64,000 bases of DNA from Xanthocytophaga flava (lineage in GTDB: Bacteria; Bacteroidota; Bacteroidia; Cytophagales; 172606-1). The notes beneath the pieces are model-generated. The model saw only the letters and a program-made list of their open reading frames with translations. It was not told the DNA's origin and ran no database searches. Every line of letters starts with the position of its first letter. Position 1 is the stretch's first letter. The position numbers and the translations under genes were made by a program. This document shows, piece after piece, positions 42,477 through 52,066 of the stretch. The stretch lies in NCBI RefSeq assembly GCF_030068545.1, contig NZ_JASJOR010000016.1, positions 124,001 through 188,000 on the forward strand. Direction: 5' to 3'.

Positions 42477-44504
42477 CTATTTATTAGCCTTACTTGATTC
42501 TATAGTAGTAAGCAGGTCATACATAACCTCAAATAAATTTTCTCTCTGAAAGGGTTTGGTCACACAAGCATTCATGCCTTTGTCCAGATATTCTTTTATA
42601 TTCTCCACAATAGCGTCAGCCGTCAGTGCAATAATAGGAGTAGATACACATAATTCTTTTCGTATAATCTCTGTAGCTTCTATTCCTCCCATAACAGGCA
42701 TTTGAATATCCATTAAAATAATATCAAATTCCTGCTTTCGTACTGCTGCCACAGCCGCCAGACCATCAGGTGCGAGCGTAACTTTTGTATTCCATTGCTC
42801 CAGAATAGTAATTGCCAGGAGTTGGTTAAACTCATTGTCTTCTACCAGCAGTACAGATTTTTCATTGAGGAAATCAGGATTGGCCTCATGGATAGATTCT
42901 TTCCTGGCAGTTATTTCTATACCTTTTTCGAGTGTTACAGTTAATGAGAAAACAGATCCTTTGCCAGGTGTACTAGTTACTTCCAGTGATCCTTCCATTA
43001 ATTCTGATAACTTTCTACAAATAGAGAGCCCTAAACCCGTGCCACCATATTTACGGGTCGTAGAAGTATCAGCTTGTGTAAAATCATCAAAAATAGAGAG
43101 TAACTTATCCGGCGAAATCCCAATGCCTGTATCCTCTATGGAAAATCGGATTATCTGATAGGACGTCAATTCTTTCAATAATGTTGCCGTAAGAGTAACT
43201 CGTCCATGATCTGTAAATTTAATAGCATTACTAAGCAGATTCATCAAAATCTGATTCAACCGGTAAGGATCGCCTTTTATATACTTGCTTATGCGATGAT
43301 CTATTGAGGATGTCAGAATAAGATTTTTCTCAGAGGCTTTGATTTGTAACGAACGGATTAAGGTGGATAGCTTCTCTTTCAGGTCAAAGTCAATATGCTC
43401 TAATTGAAGCTTGCCTGCGTCTATCTTAGACAAATCAAGAATATCATTAATAATAACCAACAGATTGCCGGCAGATGTATGAATAGAATGCACATACTCT
43501 TTCTGTTTTTCTGTTAACAGGGTTTCACTAAGTAAGCCGCTAAGCCCAATGATAGCATTCATAGGCGTCCTGATTTCATGACTGGTGTTTGCCAGAAACC
43601 GTTCCTTAGTTGCCGCTAACTCAAGTGCTTTCTGACGAGAAAGTAATAGTTCTTTTTCAGCTTCCTTCTTATAGGTTACATCACGGGCAATGGATGTAAT
43701 ACCCACAATCTCATTGTTCTCCAGAATGGCGATACTGTTTTGAGACAGCCAGACTCGGGTTCCATTTTTATGTATAATTGTATACTCTATGTTTACTTTA
43801 GATAGCTTCTTTTGGACTTGTTCCCCAAATAGTTTACTTACATCTTCTTTGGATTCAGGGGAAACAACATCCTGAATTTTCTTACCAATAATCTCTTCCT
43901 CTGTATACCCTGTAATCTCTCTTGCTGCTGAATTGATATAAGTAATGATGCCCTGTGTATTGCAACGGAAGATAATATCTGTTGCATTTTCAACTAATTG
44001 CCGATACAAAAGCTCTTTCTCCTCAAGTTTTTTCTTTTGCTCTTTAAGGCTTTCTGCCAGCGATTTTATTTCTGCATTGTTGATTTCATTCATTTTCAGA
44101 AACTGAATCATATCTGTAAATGAATCACTCAAAGAAAAATCCTGCAGACTTAATGAATATCTGGATAACTCAGTCGTTTCTATAAACCAGGGAGTACCAA
44201 TAAATAATAGTGTATTATTGTTGTTGAGCTGAATAAACTGCCCTCTCAACGTCAATCCTTTTGTTTTTTCTATAAGAATAAACAGATGAGACGAATATTC
44301 CAGAAAGCTCTCAAATGTGAGTTGAAGGCTCCAGGGTCGCTGAACGACAAAACACGACTCAAACGATGGATAATGAGCCAGTAAAGGATTCATTTTCTGT
44401 AAGCTGTTCCCTGCATTTTTAATATTCAGGAATTGATCCAGTTCAAAGAAAAATGGAAAGAGCCGATTTATATTAATAGGATCATTTCCGTATATAAAAT
44501 CCAT
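42477..44504 (-). CDS. Hybrid histidine kinase with HNOBA and PAS domains
   Basis: 675 residues from ATG at 44504 (MDFIYGNDPININRLFPFFF). Order: an HNOBA-type domain (about 1-145, GQFIQLNNNNTLLFIGTPWF), a coiled coil, PAS (about 165-290, ATDIIFRCNTQGIITYINSA), HisKA with the phospho-His in ANTSHEIRTPMNAIIGL, HATPase (N-box NLLSNAIKF, GTGLGLSICRKL), and a C-terminal receiver with the phospho-Asp in DIILMDIQMPVMGG. HNOBA is the partner domain of haem H-NOX sensors in guanylate cyclases. The upstream gene encodes an H-NOX protein, so this kinase is probably gated by it. The output regulator is not in the window. Confidence 0.9.
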   Translation of the reverse strand: MDFIYGNDPININRLFPFFFELDQFLNIKNAGNSLQKMNPLLAHYPSFESCFVVQRPWSLQLTFESFLEYSSHLFILIEKTKGLTLRGQFIQLNNNNTLLFIGTPWFIETTELSRYSLSLQDFSLSDSFTDMIQFLKMNEINNAEIKSLAESLKEQKKKLEEKELLYRQLVENATDIIFRCNTQGIITYINSAAREITGYTEEEIIGKKIQDVVSPESKEDVSKLFGEQVQKKLSKVNIEYTIIHKNGTRVWLSQNSIAILENNEIVGITSIARDVTYKKEAEKELLLSRQKALELAATKERFLANTSHEIRTPMNAIIGLSGLLSETLLTEKQKEYVHSIHTSAGNLLVIINDILDLSKIDAGKLQLEHIDFDLKEKLSTLIRSLQIKASEKNLILTSSIDHRISKYIKGDPYRLNQILMNLLSNAIKFTDHGRVTLTATLLKELTSYQIIRFSIEDTGIGISPDKLLSIFDDFTQADTSTTRKYGGTGLGLSICRKLSELMEGSLEVTSTPGKGSVFSLTVTLEKGIEITARKESIHEANPDFLNEKSVLLVEDNEFNQLLAITILEQWNTKVTLAPDGLAAVAAVRKQEFDIILMDIQMPVMGGIEATEIIRKELCVSTPIIALTADAIVENIKEYLDKGMNACVTKPFQRENLFEVMYDLLTTIESSKANK

Positions 44505-44597
44505 CTTACACAAATAATTTAGTATTCAATACTAGAGAACAAACCTTCTTGTTAAGAAAAGGTTTAACATGGTTAAATAAGTTGTAAGGCCTATATA

Positions 44598-45143
44598 CTA
44601 CACCCAGCTTATCTTAAAGATATCCGGGTCACGTTCCCCAACTCTCTGCTGAAGTAGTACAACAGAAATGGTTTCCTGAAAGGATTCCGCTAATCCTACA
44701 ATCAATCCTTCTGCGAAATAAGTCAATCCAGGTCGTGTGGAGTAGTAGTATAAGTGCAGTTCCTTGTCTGTGATGGTAAAAACTTTAAAATCAGGAGGTG
44801 TAATACTTGGATAGATAAGCATTACCCGACTATGAAAGTTAGGCAGATTTAGTAAGAACTCCTTGAGACTTGTTCCTCCTGCATGCATAAGTGTTCCATA
44901 ATGCTGATGCCCGGTATTCAGTATCCAGTACTTGCCAAAAGCCAGTAATATTTCATTCTGACTTATACCAAGTACCTGACTGGCAGCCCCAATGAGTTGG
45001 TATGTTGTGGCATCCTCATAGTGATCATTACTAAGAAACCGATCTTCTTTTATGCCACTCTGCACTTTGATCTGATCCCACTTTTCGCTACCAAAGTTTT
45101 CAGTCACAAGTCCCTCAATAGCTTTATTTATTATTCCATACAT
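44598..45143 (-). CDS. H-NOX haem-nitric-oxide sensor protein
   Basis: 181 residues from ATG at 45143, where the family's invariant opening MYGIINKAIEGLV begins. The proximal haem ligand is His104 in NLPNFHSRVMLIYPS. The haem-propionate motif YxSxR is Tyr133, Ser135 and Arg137 in LHLYYYSTRPGL. Pro117 is at the haem-bending position. These residues indicate an intact haem pocket that binds NO, and possibly O2 (the distal pocket cannot be judged). It is a stand-alone domain. The hybrid kinase starts 93 bp downstream on the same strand, so the pair forms an NO-responsive phosphorelay entry. Confidence 0.92.
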   Translation of the reverse strand: MYGIINKAIEGLVTENFGSEKWDQIKVQSGIKEDRFLSNDHYEDATTYQLIGAASQVLGISQNEILLAFGKYWILNTGHQHYGTLMHAGGTSLKEFLLNLPNFHSRVMLIYPSITPPDFKVFTITDKELHLYYYSTRPGLTYFAEGLIVGLAESFQETISVVLLQQRVGERDPDIFKISWV

Positions 45144-45663
45144 ATGCCTATAGATTTTACACAACCAAGATGTTATTCTTTCTTACATACACTCACTTCC
45201 TTAACCATCCAAAATAGATAATCCGGCTCTTGATAAACTATACCAGGCTATTAGCTTTTAGTTCTTTGACATATAATTGATTTGTCAAATGTTAAGTAAG
45301 AAAACGTATTTATTGGTTTGAATGCCAATAGAGGAACATTTTTGAGGCATCCAAAATAGTTGTAGAGGGCTTGTGAATACTAATTTAAAGTTTTCGATAA
45401 AAAAACTAAAAGTCAAAAAAAAGCGTTCTTTTTATGCAATAAAATTACCATAAAAAATACATATCCTTCTATTTGAGAATCCGTCTCATCGCTGGCAATT
45501 GCTTGATACACAGTATTTTTGCATTTGCTATATCTGATTACAATCTATAAAGAAAAAGCACAATCATCTGAAAGACAATTGTGCTTCTATAAAATAAGTA
45601 TTTGTAGAAGAATATTAGCTTAAAACTCTTTTCACCAAGGATCGTCGTATTAAACTTCTGGAG
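45144..45663. other. AT-rich gene-free region with ebo terminator
   Basis: 520 bp upstream of the H-NOX gene and downstream of eboE. It should contain the H-NOX promoter on the minus strand, but no well-spaced consensus was found. The hairpin at 45556-45586 is the only clear structure. No protein-like frame or repeat copy is present. Confidence 0.4.
45556..45586 (-). terminator. Rho-independent terminator of eboDE
   Basis: AAGCACAAT (45556-45564) pairs with ATTGTGCTT (45578-45586). Read on the minus strand it is followed by a T-rich run (TTTCTTTA). It lies 78 bp after the eboE stop. Confidence 0.7.
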
Positions 45664-46914
45664 TTACTGCTTTAAATAATTCAAAACCCACTTTATTTCT
45701 CTCTCAATTGAGTCTTTCAAATTTATTTTTAATTCTGCAGGCAATACTTCCCATGTATAAGTTTCTATTTCCAGGTGATGTGTAAATGGACTAGATTTTT
45801 GAATACTTAATACCTTTTCTATATCTTCCTGGGTAGATTGTAACAGACCATAATCCTTAATAAACAAGGGTACATGGAAATGTGTACGCCACTCTGCCAC
45901 ATCCGGATTAAAAATATGTGGCAAGGCATCCGAAAGGTCTGGATACTGCTGACGTACAGCCCAATTCTCATTTGCATGTAAATTTGTTTTTCTGGCTACA
46001 ACCTGATGAAGGTATGTCGATTCTGACAAATTTTGAAAAGCTTGTAGTAAAGGCCCTCTGGACTCAACAGGTGTAGGCAAATCCGCTTTGAGGGCAGCGC
46101 TAATCTGAATCTTTCCAATACGAATTCCCGCTTCTTTAAAGGCTTTTACTGCCGCAGCAGGCTCTTCATACATTACAGCGAAGTGACATACATCATAGCA
46201 TAACTGTATATGCGTGCGGGCCAGTTCCTCGGCAGCATCATGTTTAACAGAGAGATTATCTACCAAATAGGCAGTAACAATGGGTATAAGCGTTTTATTA
46301 AAAAGCTCAATCGTATCCTGCACATGATCAATAGATCCATCAGGTTCTGGCTCTATATCTATATGGATTACTTTTCCTTTTTCCAGAGACAATCCAACCA
46401 ACTCTTTCACTACCTCAGCCATATGCAGACATCCTTTTCGGATAGCATCCTGGTGTGCAGACGGATTAGTATACCATCCCCGATAGGACAAAGGAGAAGT
46501 AGAGATACCTGCATCACATTTGTCACACGTATCGGGTACATTAGGTAGCTCTGCCAGGATCTGTGCTAGTCTGATAGTATAGTCCCGTCGCTCCGTTGTT
46601 GTCCAGTCTGGACGATGTACATCATCTTTTACCCGTTGCCGGTGAAAGCCTCCATAAGGAAAGCCGTTCATGGTAAACACATACAAGTTGTGTTCCGTAA
46701 GCCACTTTTTGAAAGCATCCAGTTCGGCTGGTTGAATGAGTGTTCGACTGGCTTGATCTGGCAATCGTAGACCTATTGCAAAAGCATTATCTGGTGCAAT
46801 AGATTCCTTGAGTGGTAGCACATACTCCTGCAGACTTTGGAATATATCTTTCCAGGATTCGCCTGCATGAATATTGGTGCAGTAGGTGAGATGAATATTA
46901 TTACTCAGATGCAT
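45664..46914 (-). CDS. eboE: Metabolite traffic protein EboE
   Basis: 416 residues from ATG at 46914 (MHLSNNIHLTYCTNIHAGES), the family's usual start. It is a xylose-isomerase-like TIM barrel. HIDIEPEPDGSIDHV and QLCYDVCHFAVMYEEP carry the Glu, Asp and His metal ligands expected of this fold, and MNGFPYGGFHRQRVKDDVHR is the family signature. EboE belongs to the ebo cluster, reported to move metabolites or precursors across the inner membrane in algae-associated bacteria and cyanobacteria. It follows eboD by 66 bp. The prenyltransferase (eboC) and other ebo genes are absent from this window. Confidence 0.82.
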   Translation of the reverse strand: MHLSNNIHLTYCTNIHAGESWKDIFQSLQEYVLPLKESIAPDNAFAIGLRLPDQASRTLIQPAELDAFKKWLTEHNLYVFTMNGFPYGGFHRQRVKDDVHRPDWTTTERRDYTIRLAQILAELPNVPDTCDKCDAGISTSPLSYRGWYTNPSAHQDAIRKGCLHMAEVVKELVGLSLEKGKVIHIDIEPEPDGSIDHVQDTIELFNKTLIPIVTAYLVDNLSVKHDAAEELARTHIQLCYDVCHFAVMYEEPAAAVKAFKEAGIRIGKIQISAALKADLPTPVESRGPLLQAFQNLSESTYLHQVVARKTNLHANENWAVRQQYPDLSDALPHIFNPDVAEWRTHFHVPLFIKDYGLLQSTQEDIEKVLSIQKSSPFTHHLEIETYTWEVLPAELKINLKDSIEREIKWVLNYLKQ

Positions 46915-46938
46915 GGGGTAATAATCAAAAAGTGGAAA

Positions 46939-46969
46939 TACATCATGTATCACTTACATACATGATGTA
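46939..46969. repeat. 11-bp perfect stem in the eboD-eboE gap
   Basis: TACATCATGTA (46939-46949) pairs perfectly with TACATGATGTA (46959-46969) across 9 bases, between the eboD stop and the eboE start. There is no T-run. It could attenuate, stabilise a processed transcript or bind a regulator. Confidence 0.5.
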
Positions 46970-46980
46970 CCTGTTTCAAA

Positions 46981-48156
46981 CTAAATATTAACTTCGGTTT
47001 TCTGTTTTCGTGTCTCCAGAATACCAATGGCTTTTGTCATTAATTCGGTATTGATTTCGTGGACTTCTACCCCTCTTCCAATTCGCTCCAGCAACATAAT
47101 CGTAAGGCGTCCACCTAAGTGTTCTCTAAACTCATGCAAGCCTCGAATTACTGCCAACTCTCCGGTAGATGTCCTGGCTGATAGTTCAGGGATATATAAT
47201 TCAAAACCTAATTGTTCCAACAACTCTAGTATCTGATCTGATTCCTCAGCTGACAGCTTGCCTACAAGTTGGGAATAAATACTATCCAATGCAATCCCAA
47301 TAGCTACAGCTTCGCCATGTCGTATCTGATAACCATTCAATGCTTCTAGTTTATGAGCAGACCAATGACCAAAGTCCAAGGGACGAGATGATCCCATTTC
47401 AAATGGATCTCCACCCGCAATATGATTCAGATGTAACTCTGCACATCGGTGAATCAGTTGTTGCATAGCAGGCATGTCTCTCGTTGCCAGGGCAGAGGCA
47501 TTTTCAAAAAGAAATGAAAAGAAAGCAGAGTCCTTAATTAATGCTACTTTAACTGCTTCTGCAATTCCACTCCGCCAATCTCTATCCTGTAATGCTCCTA
47601 AAAAGTCAAAATCATTCAAAACGGCAAAAGGAGGAGCAAAGGTGCCCAGAAAATTCTTTTTGTTAAATGCATTTACACTGTTCTTCACTCCAATGCCGGA
47701 ATCATTCTGTGCCAATACTGTTGTTGGTATCCGTATGAGACGTACACCACGATGCGAAACCGCCGCAGCAAACCCTGCCATGTCTAATACTGCACCACCA
47801 CCTATGACAGCAATATAGGAGTGTCGGTCTATGCCAAACTCATTTACAGCCTGCTCTATCTTTTCTACCCACTCTGTCGTATTTTTGCAAGCTTCACCAC
47901 CTTCTACGAAAATAGGACTTCCCGCAAGCTGGAAAATGGTTCGGTTTGCTTCTGCATAGGTTTGTATTTGCTCTTCCAGTTGGGGGTATGCAAGGGCCAC
48001 TCCACTATCAATCACAAATAAAACCTTACCAATAGCTCCTGGATAAGAAGGCTGTATAGTTTGTGCAAAAAGAGGGTTATCCAGCTTGAATAATCCGTTG
48101 GTAAAATGTACGGGATATTGAAATCTAACCTGAAACTGTTGATATAAGGATTGCAT
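46981..48156 (-). CDS. eboD: EboD, dehydroquinate-synthase-like sugar phosphate cyclase
   Basis: 391 residues of the 3-dehydroquinate synthase fold. NAD-binding: AVIGGGAVLDMAGFAAAVSH and IPTTVLAQNDSGIGVKNSVN. Metal ligands: Glu in RSGIAEAVKVALIKD, His in LDFGHWSAHKLEAL and His in IRHGEAVAIGIALD. It is longer and more divergent than housekeeping AroB, and adjacency to eboE identifies it as EboD. The cyclase would act on a sugar phosphate to make a precursor for a product carried by the ebo system. The product is not identifiable from the window. It is first gene of the two-gene unit. Confidence 0.82.
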   Translation of the reverse strand: MQSLYQQFQVRFQYPVHFTNGLFKLDNPLFAQTIQPSYPGAIGKVLFVIDSGVALAYPQLEEQIQTYAEANRTIFQLAGSPIFVEGGEACKNTTEWVEKIEQAVNEFGIDRHSYIAVIGGGAVLDMAGFAAAVSHRGVRLIRIPTTVLAQNDSGIGVKNSVNAFNKKNFLGTFAPPFAVLNDFDFLGALQDRDWRSGIAEAVKVALIKDSAFFSFLFENASALATRDMPAMQQLIHRCAELHLNHIAGGDPFEMGSSRPLDFGHWSAHKLEALNGYQIRHGEAVAIGIALDSIYSQLVGKLSAEESDQILELLEQLGFELYIPELSARTSTGELAVIRGLHEFREHLGGRLTIMLLERIGRGVEVHEINTELMTKAIGILETRKQKTEVNI

Positions 48157-48312
48157 AATAGGTATAACTCGCTACAGATTCACAAAAATGCGAATCTTTT
48201 ATTAAAATGTGAAGAAACTGGACTACTTCATTATCAGGTTGGGATTTGCTTTCTACTTCCCGTAACAAATAGTAATCCGGAAAAGTTGATAACAGGGCTA
48301 CTATACATACAA

Positions 48313-48353
48313 AAATCGGTTTGCACAGATATCATTCTGGTGCAAACCGATTT
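48313..48353 (-). terminator. Rho-independent terminator of the ThuA/PQQ gene
   Basis: AAATCGGTTTGCAC (48313-48326) pairs perfectly with GTGCAAACCGATTT (48340-48353). On the minus strand it runs into TTTTTG. It separates the fusion gene from eboD. Confidence 0.8.
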
Positions 48354-48373
48354 CCAAAAGTTACGAATGTTAT

Positions 48374-51300
48374 CTATTTCAAACTCTGAAAGGATGCTTT
48401 TTTCTGGAAGGAAATTGTATCCAATGCAAACACACCCTGAGCTCCTGCTTTTTCATTCTTAAATACAAAGAAAAGTGAATGAACTCCTGTTGCAGTAGCA
48501 AATGGTATTTTGACATCTCCTGTAGCAGTTGCCGCAACTTCCCCTTGTCCGATTAACTTGCCATCAGGTGCGTCCAGGTGTATTTCCAGTGTACCGCCTT
48601 TGGTATAAGCCGGATTACTAAAAACGGTTACAACCGCTCCTTCAATTCCTGTCAGATCTATGCTATTGTACATCAGGTAGCTATTGTGAGCAGTCCCTAC
48701 CGCCAATTCACTACCTGTAGGTGCTTTGTATTTCATGATTTCTTTAGATCCATCAAAATCAGCTGCTTTCATTTTTGCATTGCGCAATACAAGCGTCTTT
48801 TGTGCAGTAGCAGGTCCAATCTCTCCTTTACCCTTGTCGGTATAAGAAGCAGTAAACAAATAGGTTCCATTTTTTCCATTCGTTTTGGTTACATAGGTTC
48901 CTTTCAGTGGATCACTTTTCTTTTCGTCTGCCAATGATAAAATATATTTTACCATGTCAGTAGCTTCATCTTTTGTTAATTGAGGGTGTGCACTCATGGC
49001 TTGTTCACCCCATACACCTCCACCTCCTTTGATCACTTTATCTGCCAGTTGAGGTGCAATGCGCGATTTGCCTTTGTATTTTTTGGCAACATCTAAATAA
49101 GCGGGTCCTATAGATTTCTTGTCGATAGAATGACACGCTTTACAATCACTCAATTCAATAAGACGTTTGCCTGTAATAAAGCCTGTATTCATCTGATGGC
49201 CTTGTGCAATCATTGTTTTGTCAAAACCTTCCAGATAGTTAATATTCAACGCTACATCTTCTTTCTGAATGGTTCCTTTGCTCAAATCTCCATCTTCCTT
49301 GTCTGACACTTTTACTTCATAATCAACAGGCTCATTATCCCAGAAGAAAGATTTATTTCCCTTTACAGCAATATCTACCTGAGGTACATCATTTCCAACT
49401 TTTACTTCCAGTTGAGTAGTGGCAACATTTCCATTAGCGTCTGTTACTTTGAGAACAGGCTTATACACTCCTGGTTTTGTAAAGGTAAATGACGGATTCT
49501 GTAATGCACTTTTAGGCGCTCCTGGGGCAAAAGTCCATTCATATTTTAATGCATCATCGTCATAATCTACAGTTCCCTTAGATGAAAAGCTGACTGTCAG
49601 TGGAGCCGCGCCTGCTTTTTTTGAAGCCGTAGCTACAACAGCAGGAATACGATTACCAGCATTATAGGTAATATGACTTAACATAGCCTCATCATTCTGA
49701 GCAAACCAGTTAGGTCCATATTCCAAGGTATACAAAGAACCGTCTTTAGCAAATTGCATGTCAATAACATGGCTGAATTTAGTGTTTGGCAGAAAACGTT
49801 CCATACTTACAAAATCTCCCTGTTCATTCATGGTCACAGACATAACCCAGTCACGCATCCAATCATATGCAAAGAACTTACCTCCATAATAAGAAGGAAA
49901 CTTTACATTCGAATCCTGATAATCTTCAGGATAATAGACAGGGCCTGCCATTGCATTACGCCCTCCCTTGCCTACAAGGGGAAAATCTGGAGACTCAGCA
50001 TAAGGATACCAGATAAAGGCCTTTTGTGCCGGAGGTAATTGATTTACGCCCGTATTGTGTGGCGAATTATTAACAGGATGCAGTGGGTCAAACCACTCAC
50101 CCGAACTACTATCTGCGTAATTAAAATGACGATACGGTTTGTTGTCACCAATAAAATAAGGATATCCAAAGAAACCTGCTTTGCGAGCCTGATTTACTTC
50201 ATCATAGCCACGAGGGCCTTGTCTTTCACTGTCTTCACCTGCGTCAGGTCCTACCTCTCCCCAGTACAGATAGCCTGTATGTTGATCTATTGATATCCGG
50301 TAAGGGTTACGATTTCCCATCACATATACTTCCGGACGGGCTTTGGGAGTACCTTTGGGAAATAAGTTTCCTTCCGGAATAGAATAGGTGCCATCTTCGT
50401 TTACTTTAATCCGCAGAATTTTACCACGAAGATCATTACTGTTGGCCGAAGTATACTGTCCGTCCCAACCTTCACGTCCCTGCCGTTCATCCAATGGAGC
50501 ATATCCTTTTTGTGTAAATGGATTGGTGTCATCTCCTGTAGACAAGTACAAGTTACCTTGTTTATCAAATGCAATAGATCCTCCTGTATGACAACAATCT
50601 GTCCGTTTTACTGGGACTTTCATGATTACCTGTTCTGTACTCAGTAAGATAGTGTCTTTCACTGGATCAAATTTAAACCGAACCAAACGATTGGCTGTAT
50701 CAGGAGCCACATCATAAGAGTAATACATATATACCCATTGGTTCTGATTAAAATTAGGATCTATGTTTAAACCCATTAAACCATATTCAAACTTTTTGTA
50801 TACAGGAATAGTAGCAACCAGTTTGGTCTTTTGCGTTTTGGGATTGTAAAGTTTTACTGCACCTTTCCGCTCTGTAAATAATACCTTTCCATTATCTAAT
50901 ACAGCTAACTCGGTAGGCTCATCCAACTTGCTGGACAGATTGATCTTATTAAACCGGTTTTCTTCCGGAACCCGCATACTTTTGGCTTTCTTGTAGTCGA
51001 TTGTCTGCCCTTCTGTTACATACTGAATCCCTCCCCACAAATGCTTCAGGAATAGATCTTCAGTAAAGGTTTCATTAGTATGTCCGAAGTTAGTGTAGAA
51101 GACTTTACCTCCATCGAAAGCATGATACCAGGACATAGGATGGAAATCACCCATTTTGCCATCTTTGTACGTTTTCTCGTCAACAGTAATCAGAGGTTTA
51201 ACCAGATCTTTCTGATAGGATTTAAAATCATAAAACTCGTCTGTACGATCAAACTGTTCAGGTAAGTCTTTTGTAGACGGATGGTTTTTGTCTACAACAT

Positions 51301-51784
51301 GCATTGTTCCTTTCTGTACATTGGGATTTCCTGGGTGAGAGGCAAACTGAGCCCCTACCAACTTATTGTACCAGGGCCAGTCATATTCTGTATCTGTAGC
51401 CGCATGAATGCCAACAAATCCGCCCCCGGACTGAATATATCTCTCGAAGTCAGCCTGCTGGTTATTGTCCAATACATCTCCGGTAGTACTCAGGAAGATG
51501 ACTGCCCGATATTGTTTCAGATTTTTTTCGTTGATTTTGCTTGCATCTTCTGTAGTATCTACAGCAAACCCCTTCTCTTTTCCCAACTTAATAATGGCCA
51601 GCTTACCTGCTGGAATAGAAGCATGTCGAAAACCTTTTGTTCTGGAAAAGACCAGTAATTTCATAGGTTTTGCAGCAGAGGCTGTTTTCGTTTGTGGCTT
51701 GGTTTGCGCATACGTCTGAAGATTGAGTATCACAAAAACACCCATCCACACTATCGTTCGGCAGGTTTGTAAGACTTGAAACAT
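48374..51784 (-). CDS. ThuA / PQQ-type sugar dehydrogenase / PKD / cytochrome c fusion
   Basis: 1136 residues. Signal peptide (1-26); ThuA-like domain (about 40-265, LLVFSRTKGFRHASIPAGK, GGGFVGIHAATDTEYDWPWY); soluble glucose/sorbosone dehydrogenase propeller (about 285-690, LDEPTELAVLDNGKVLFTER, RTDCCHTGGSIAFDKQGNLY, YVMGNRNPYRISIDQHTG); PKD domain (about 700-790); class I cytochrome c (haem motif CKACH near 880, distal Met in EQAMSAHPQ); and a C-terminal carbohydrate-binding module-like domain (about 985-1125). It should oxidise a sugar in the periplasm and pass electrons to its own cytochrome. The ThuA part may act on the resulting keto-sugar or its relatives. Single-gene transcript. Confidence 0.88.
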   Translation of the reverse strand: MFQVLQTCRTIVWMGVFVILNLQTYAQTKPQTKTASAAKPMKLLVFSRTKGFRHASIPAGKLAIIKLGKEKGFAVDTTEDASKINEKNLKQYRAVIFLSTTGDVLDNNQQADFERYIQSGGGFVGIHAATDTEYDWPWYNKLVGAQFASHPGNPNVQKGTMHVVDKNHPSTKDLPEQFDRTDEFYDFKSYQKDLVKPLITVDEKTYKDGKMGDFHPMSWYHAFDGGKVFYTNFGHTNETFTEDLFLKHLWGGIQYVTEGQTIDYKKAKSMRVPEENRFNKINLSSKLDEPTELAVLDNGKVLFTERKGAVKLYNPKTQKTKLVATIPVYKKFEYGLMGLNIDPNFNQNQWVYMYYSYDVAPDTANRLVRFKFDPVKDTILLSTEQVIMKVPVKRTDCCHTGGSIAFDKQGNLYLSTGDDTNPFTQKGYAPLDERQGREGWDGQYTSANSNDLRGKILRIKVNEDGTYSIPEGNLFPKGTPKARPEVYVMGNRNPYRISIDQHTGYLYWGEVGPDAGEDSERQGPRGYDEVNQARKAGFFGYPYFIGDNKPYRHFNYADSSSGEWFDPLHPVNNSPHNTGVNQLPPAQKAFIWYPYAESPDFPLVGKGGRNAMAGPVYYPEDYQDSNVKFPSYYGGKFFAYDWMRDWVMSVTMNEQGDFVSMERFLPNTKFSHVIDMQFAKDGSLYTLEYGPNWFAQNDEAMLSHITYNAGNRIPAVVATASKKAGAAPLTVSFSSKGTVDYDDDALKYEWTFAPGAPKSALQNPSFTFTKPGVYKPVLKVTDANGNVATTQLEVKVGNDVPQVDIAVKGNKSFFWDNEPVDYEVKVSDKEDGDLSKGTIQKEDVALNINYLEGFDKTMIAQGHQMNTGFITGKRLIELSDCKACHSIDKKSIGPAYLDVAKKYKGKSRIAPQLADKVIKGGGGVWGEQAMSAHPQLTKDEATDMVKYILSLADEKKSDPLKGTYVTKTNGKNGTYLFTASYTDKGKGEIGPATAQKTLVLRNAKMKAADFDGSKEIMKYKAPTGSELAVGTAHNSYLMYNSIDLTGIEGAVVTVFSNPAYTKGGTLEIHLDAPDGKLIGQGEVAATATGDVKIPFATATGVHSLFFVFKNEKAGAQGVFALDTISFQKKASFQSLK

Positions 51785-52015
51785 GAGAATAGATTATTTA
51801 AAGCGTATACAATTATAAATGTTAATCTGACACGTAGACTAACAGGCTCCTAATTTACACTAAACACTTCTCTAAAACAATCTAATTTTTTATTGAAAAA
51901 GTCACAAAGGAATATTGGTGTCTCTTCTAATATGAATTACACTTTTTCGTTGAAAAAATATTTTTACTATAACCAATAAAGGAATCCGACTTTGTAAGGC
52001 TCATATAAGAAAAAA

Positions 52016-52044
52016 GCCTCCACAAACTAGTAATCTGTAGAGGC
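52016..52044 (-). terminator. Rho-independent terminator of murF
   Basis: GCCTCCACA (52016-52024) pairs with TGTAGAGGC (52036-52044), 8 of 9. On the minus strand a run of six T follows. It lies 22 bp after the murF stop. The rest of the 282-bp gap up to the fusion gene is AT-rich and empty. Confidence 0.75.
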
Positions 52045-52066
52045 GGCCAAGATGTTTCAGTATTTT

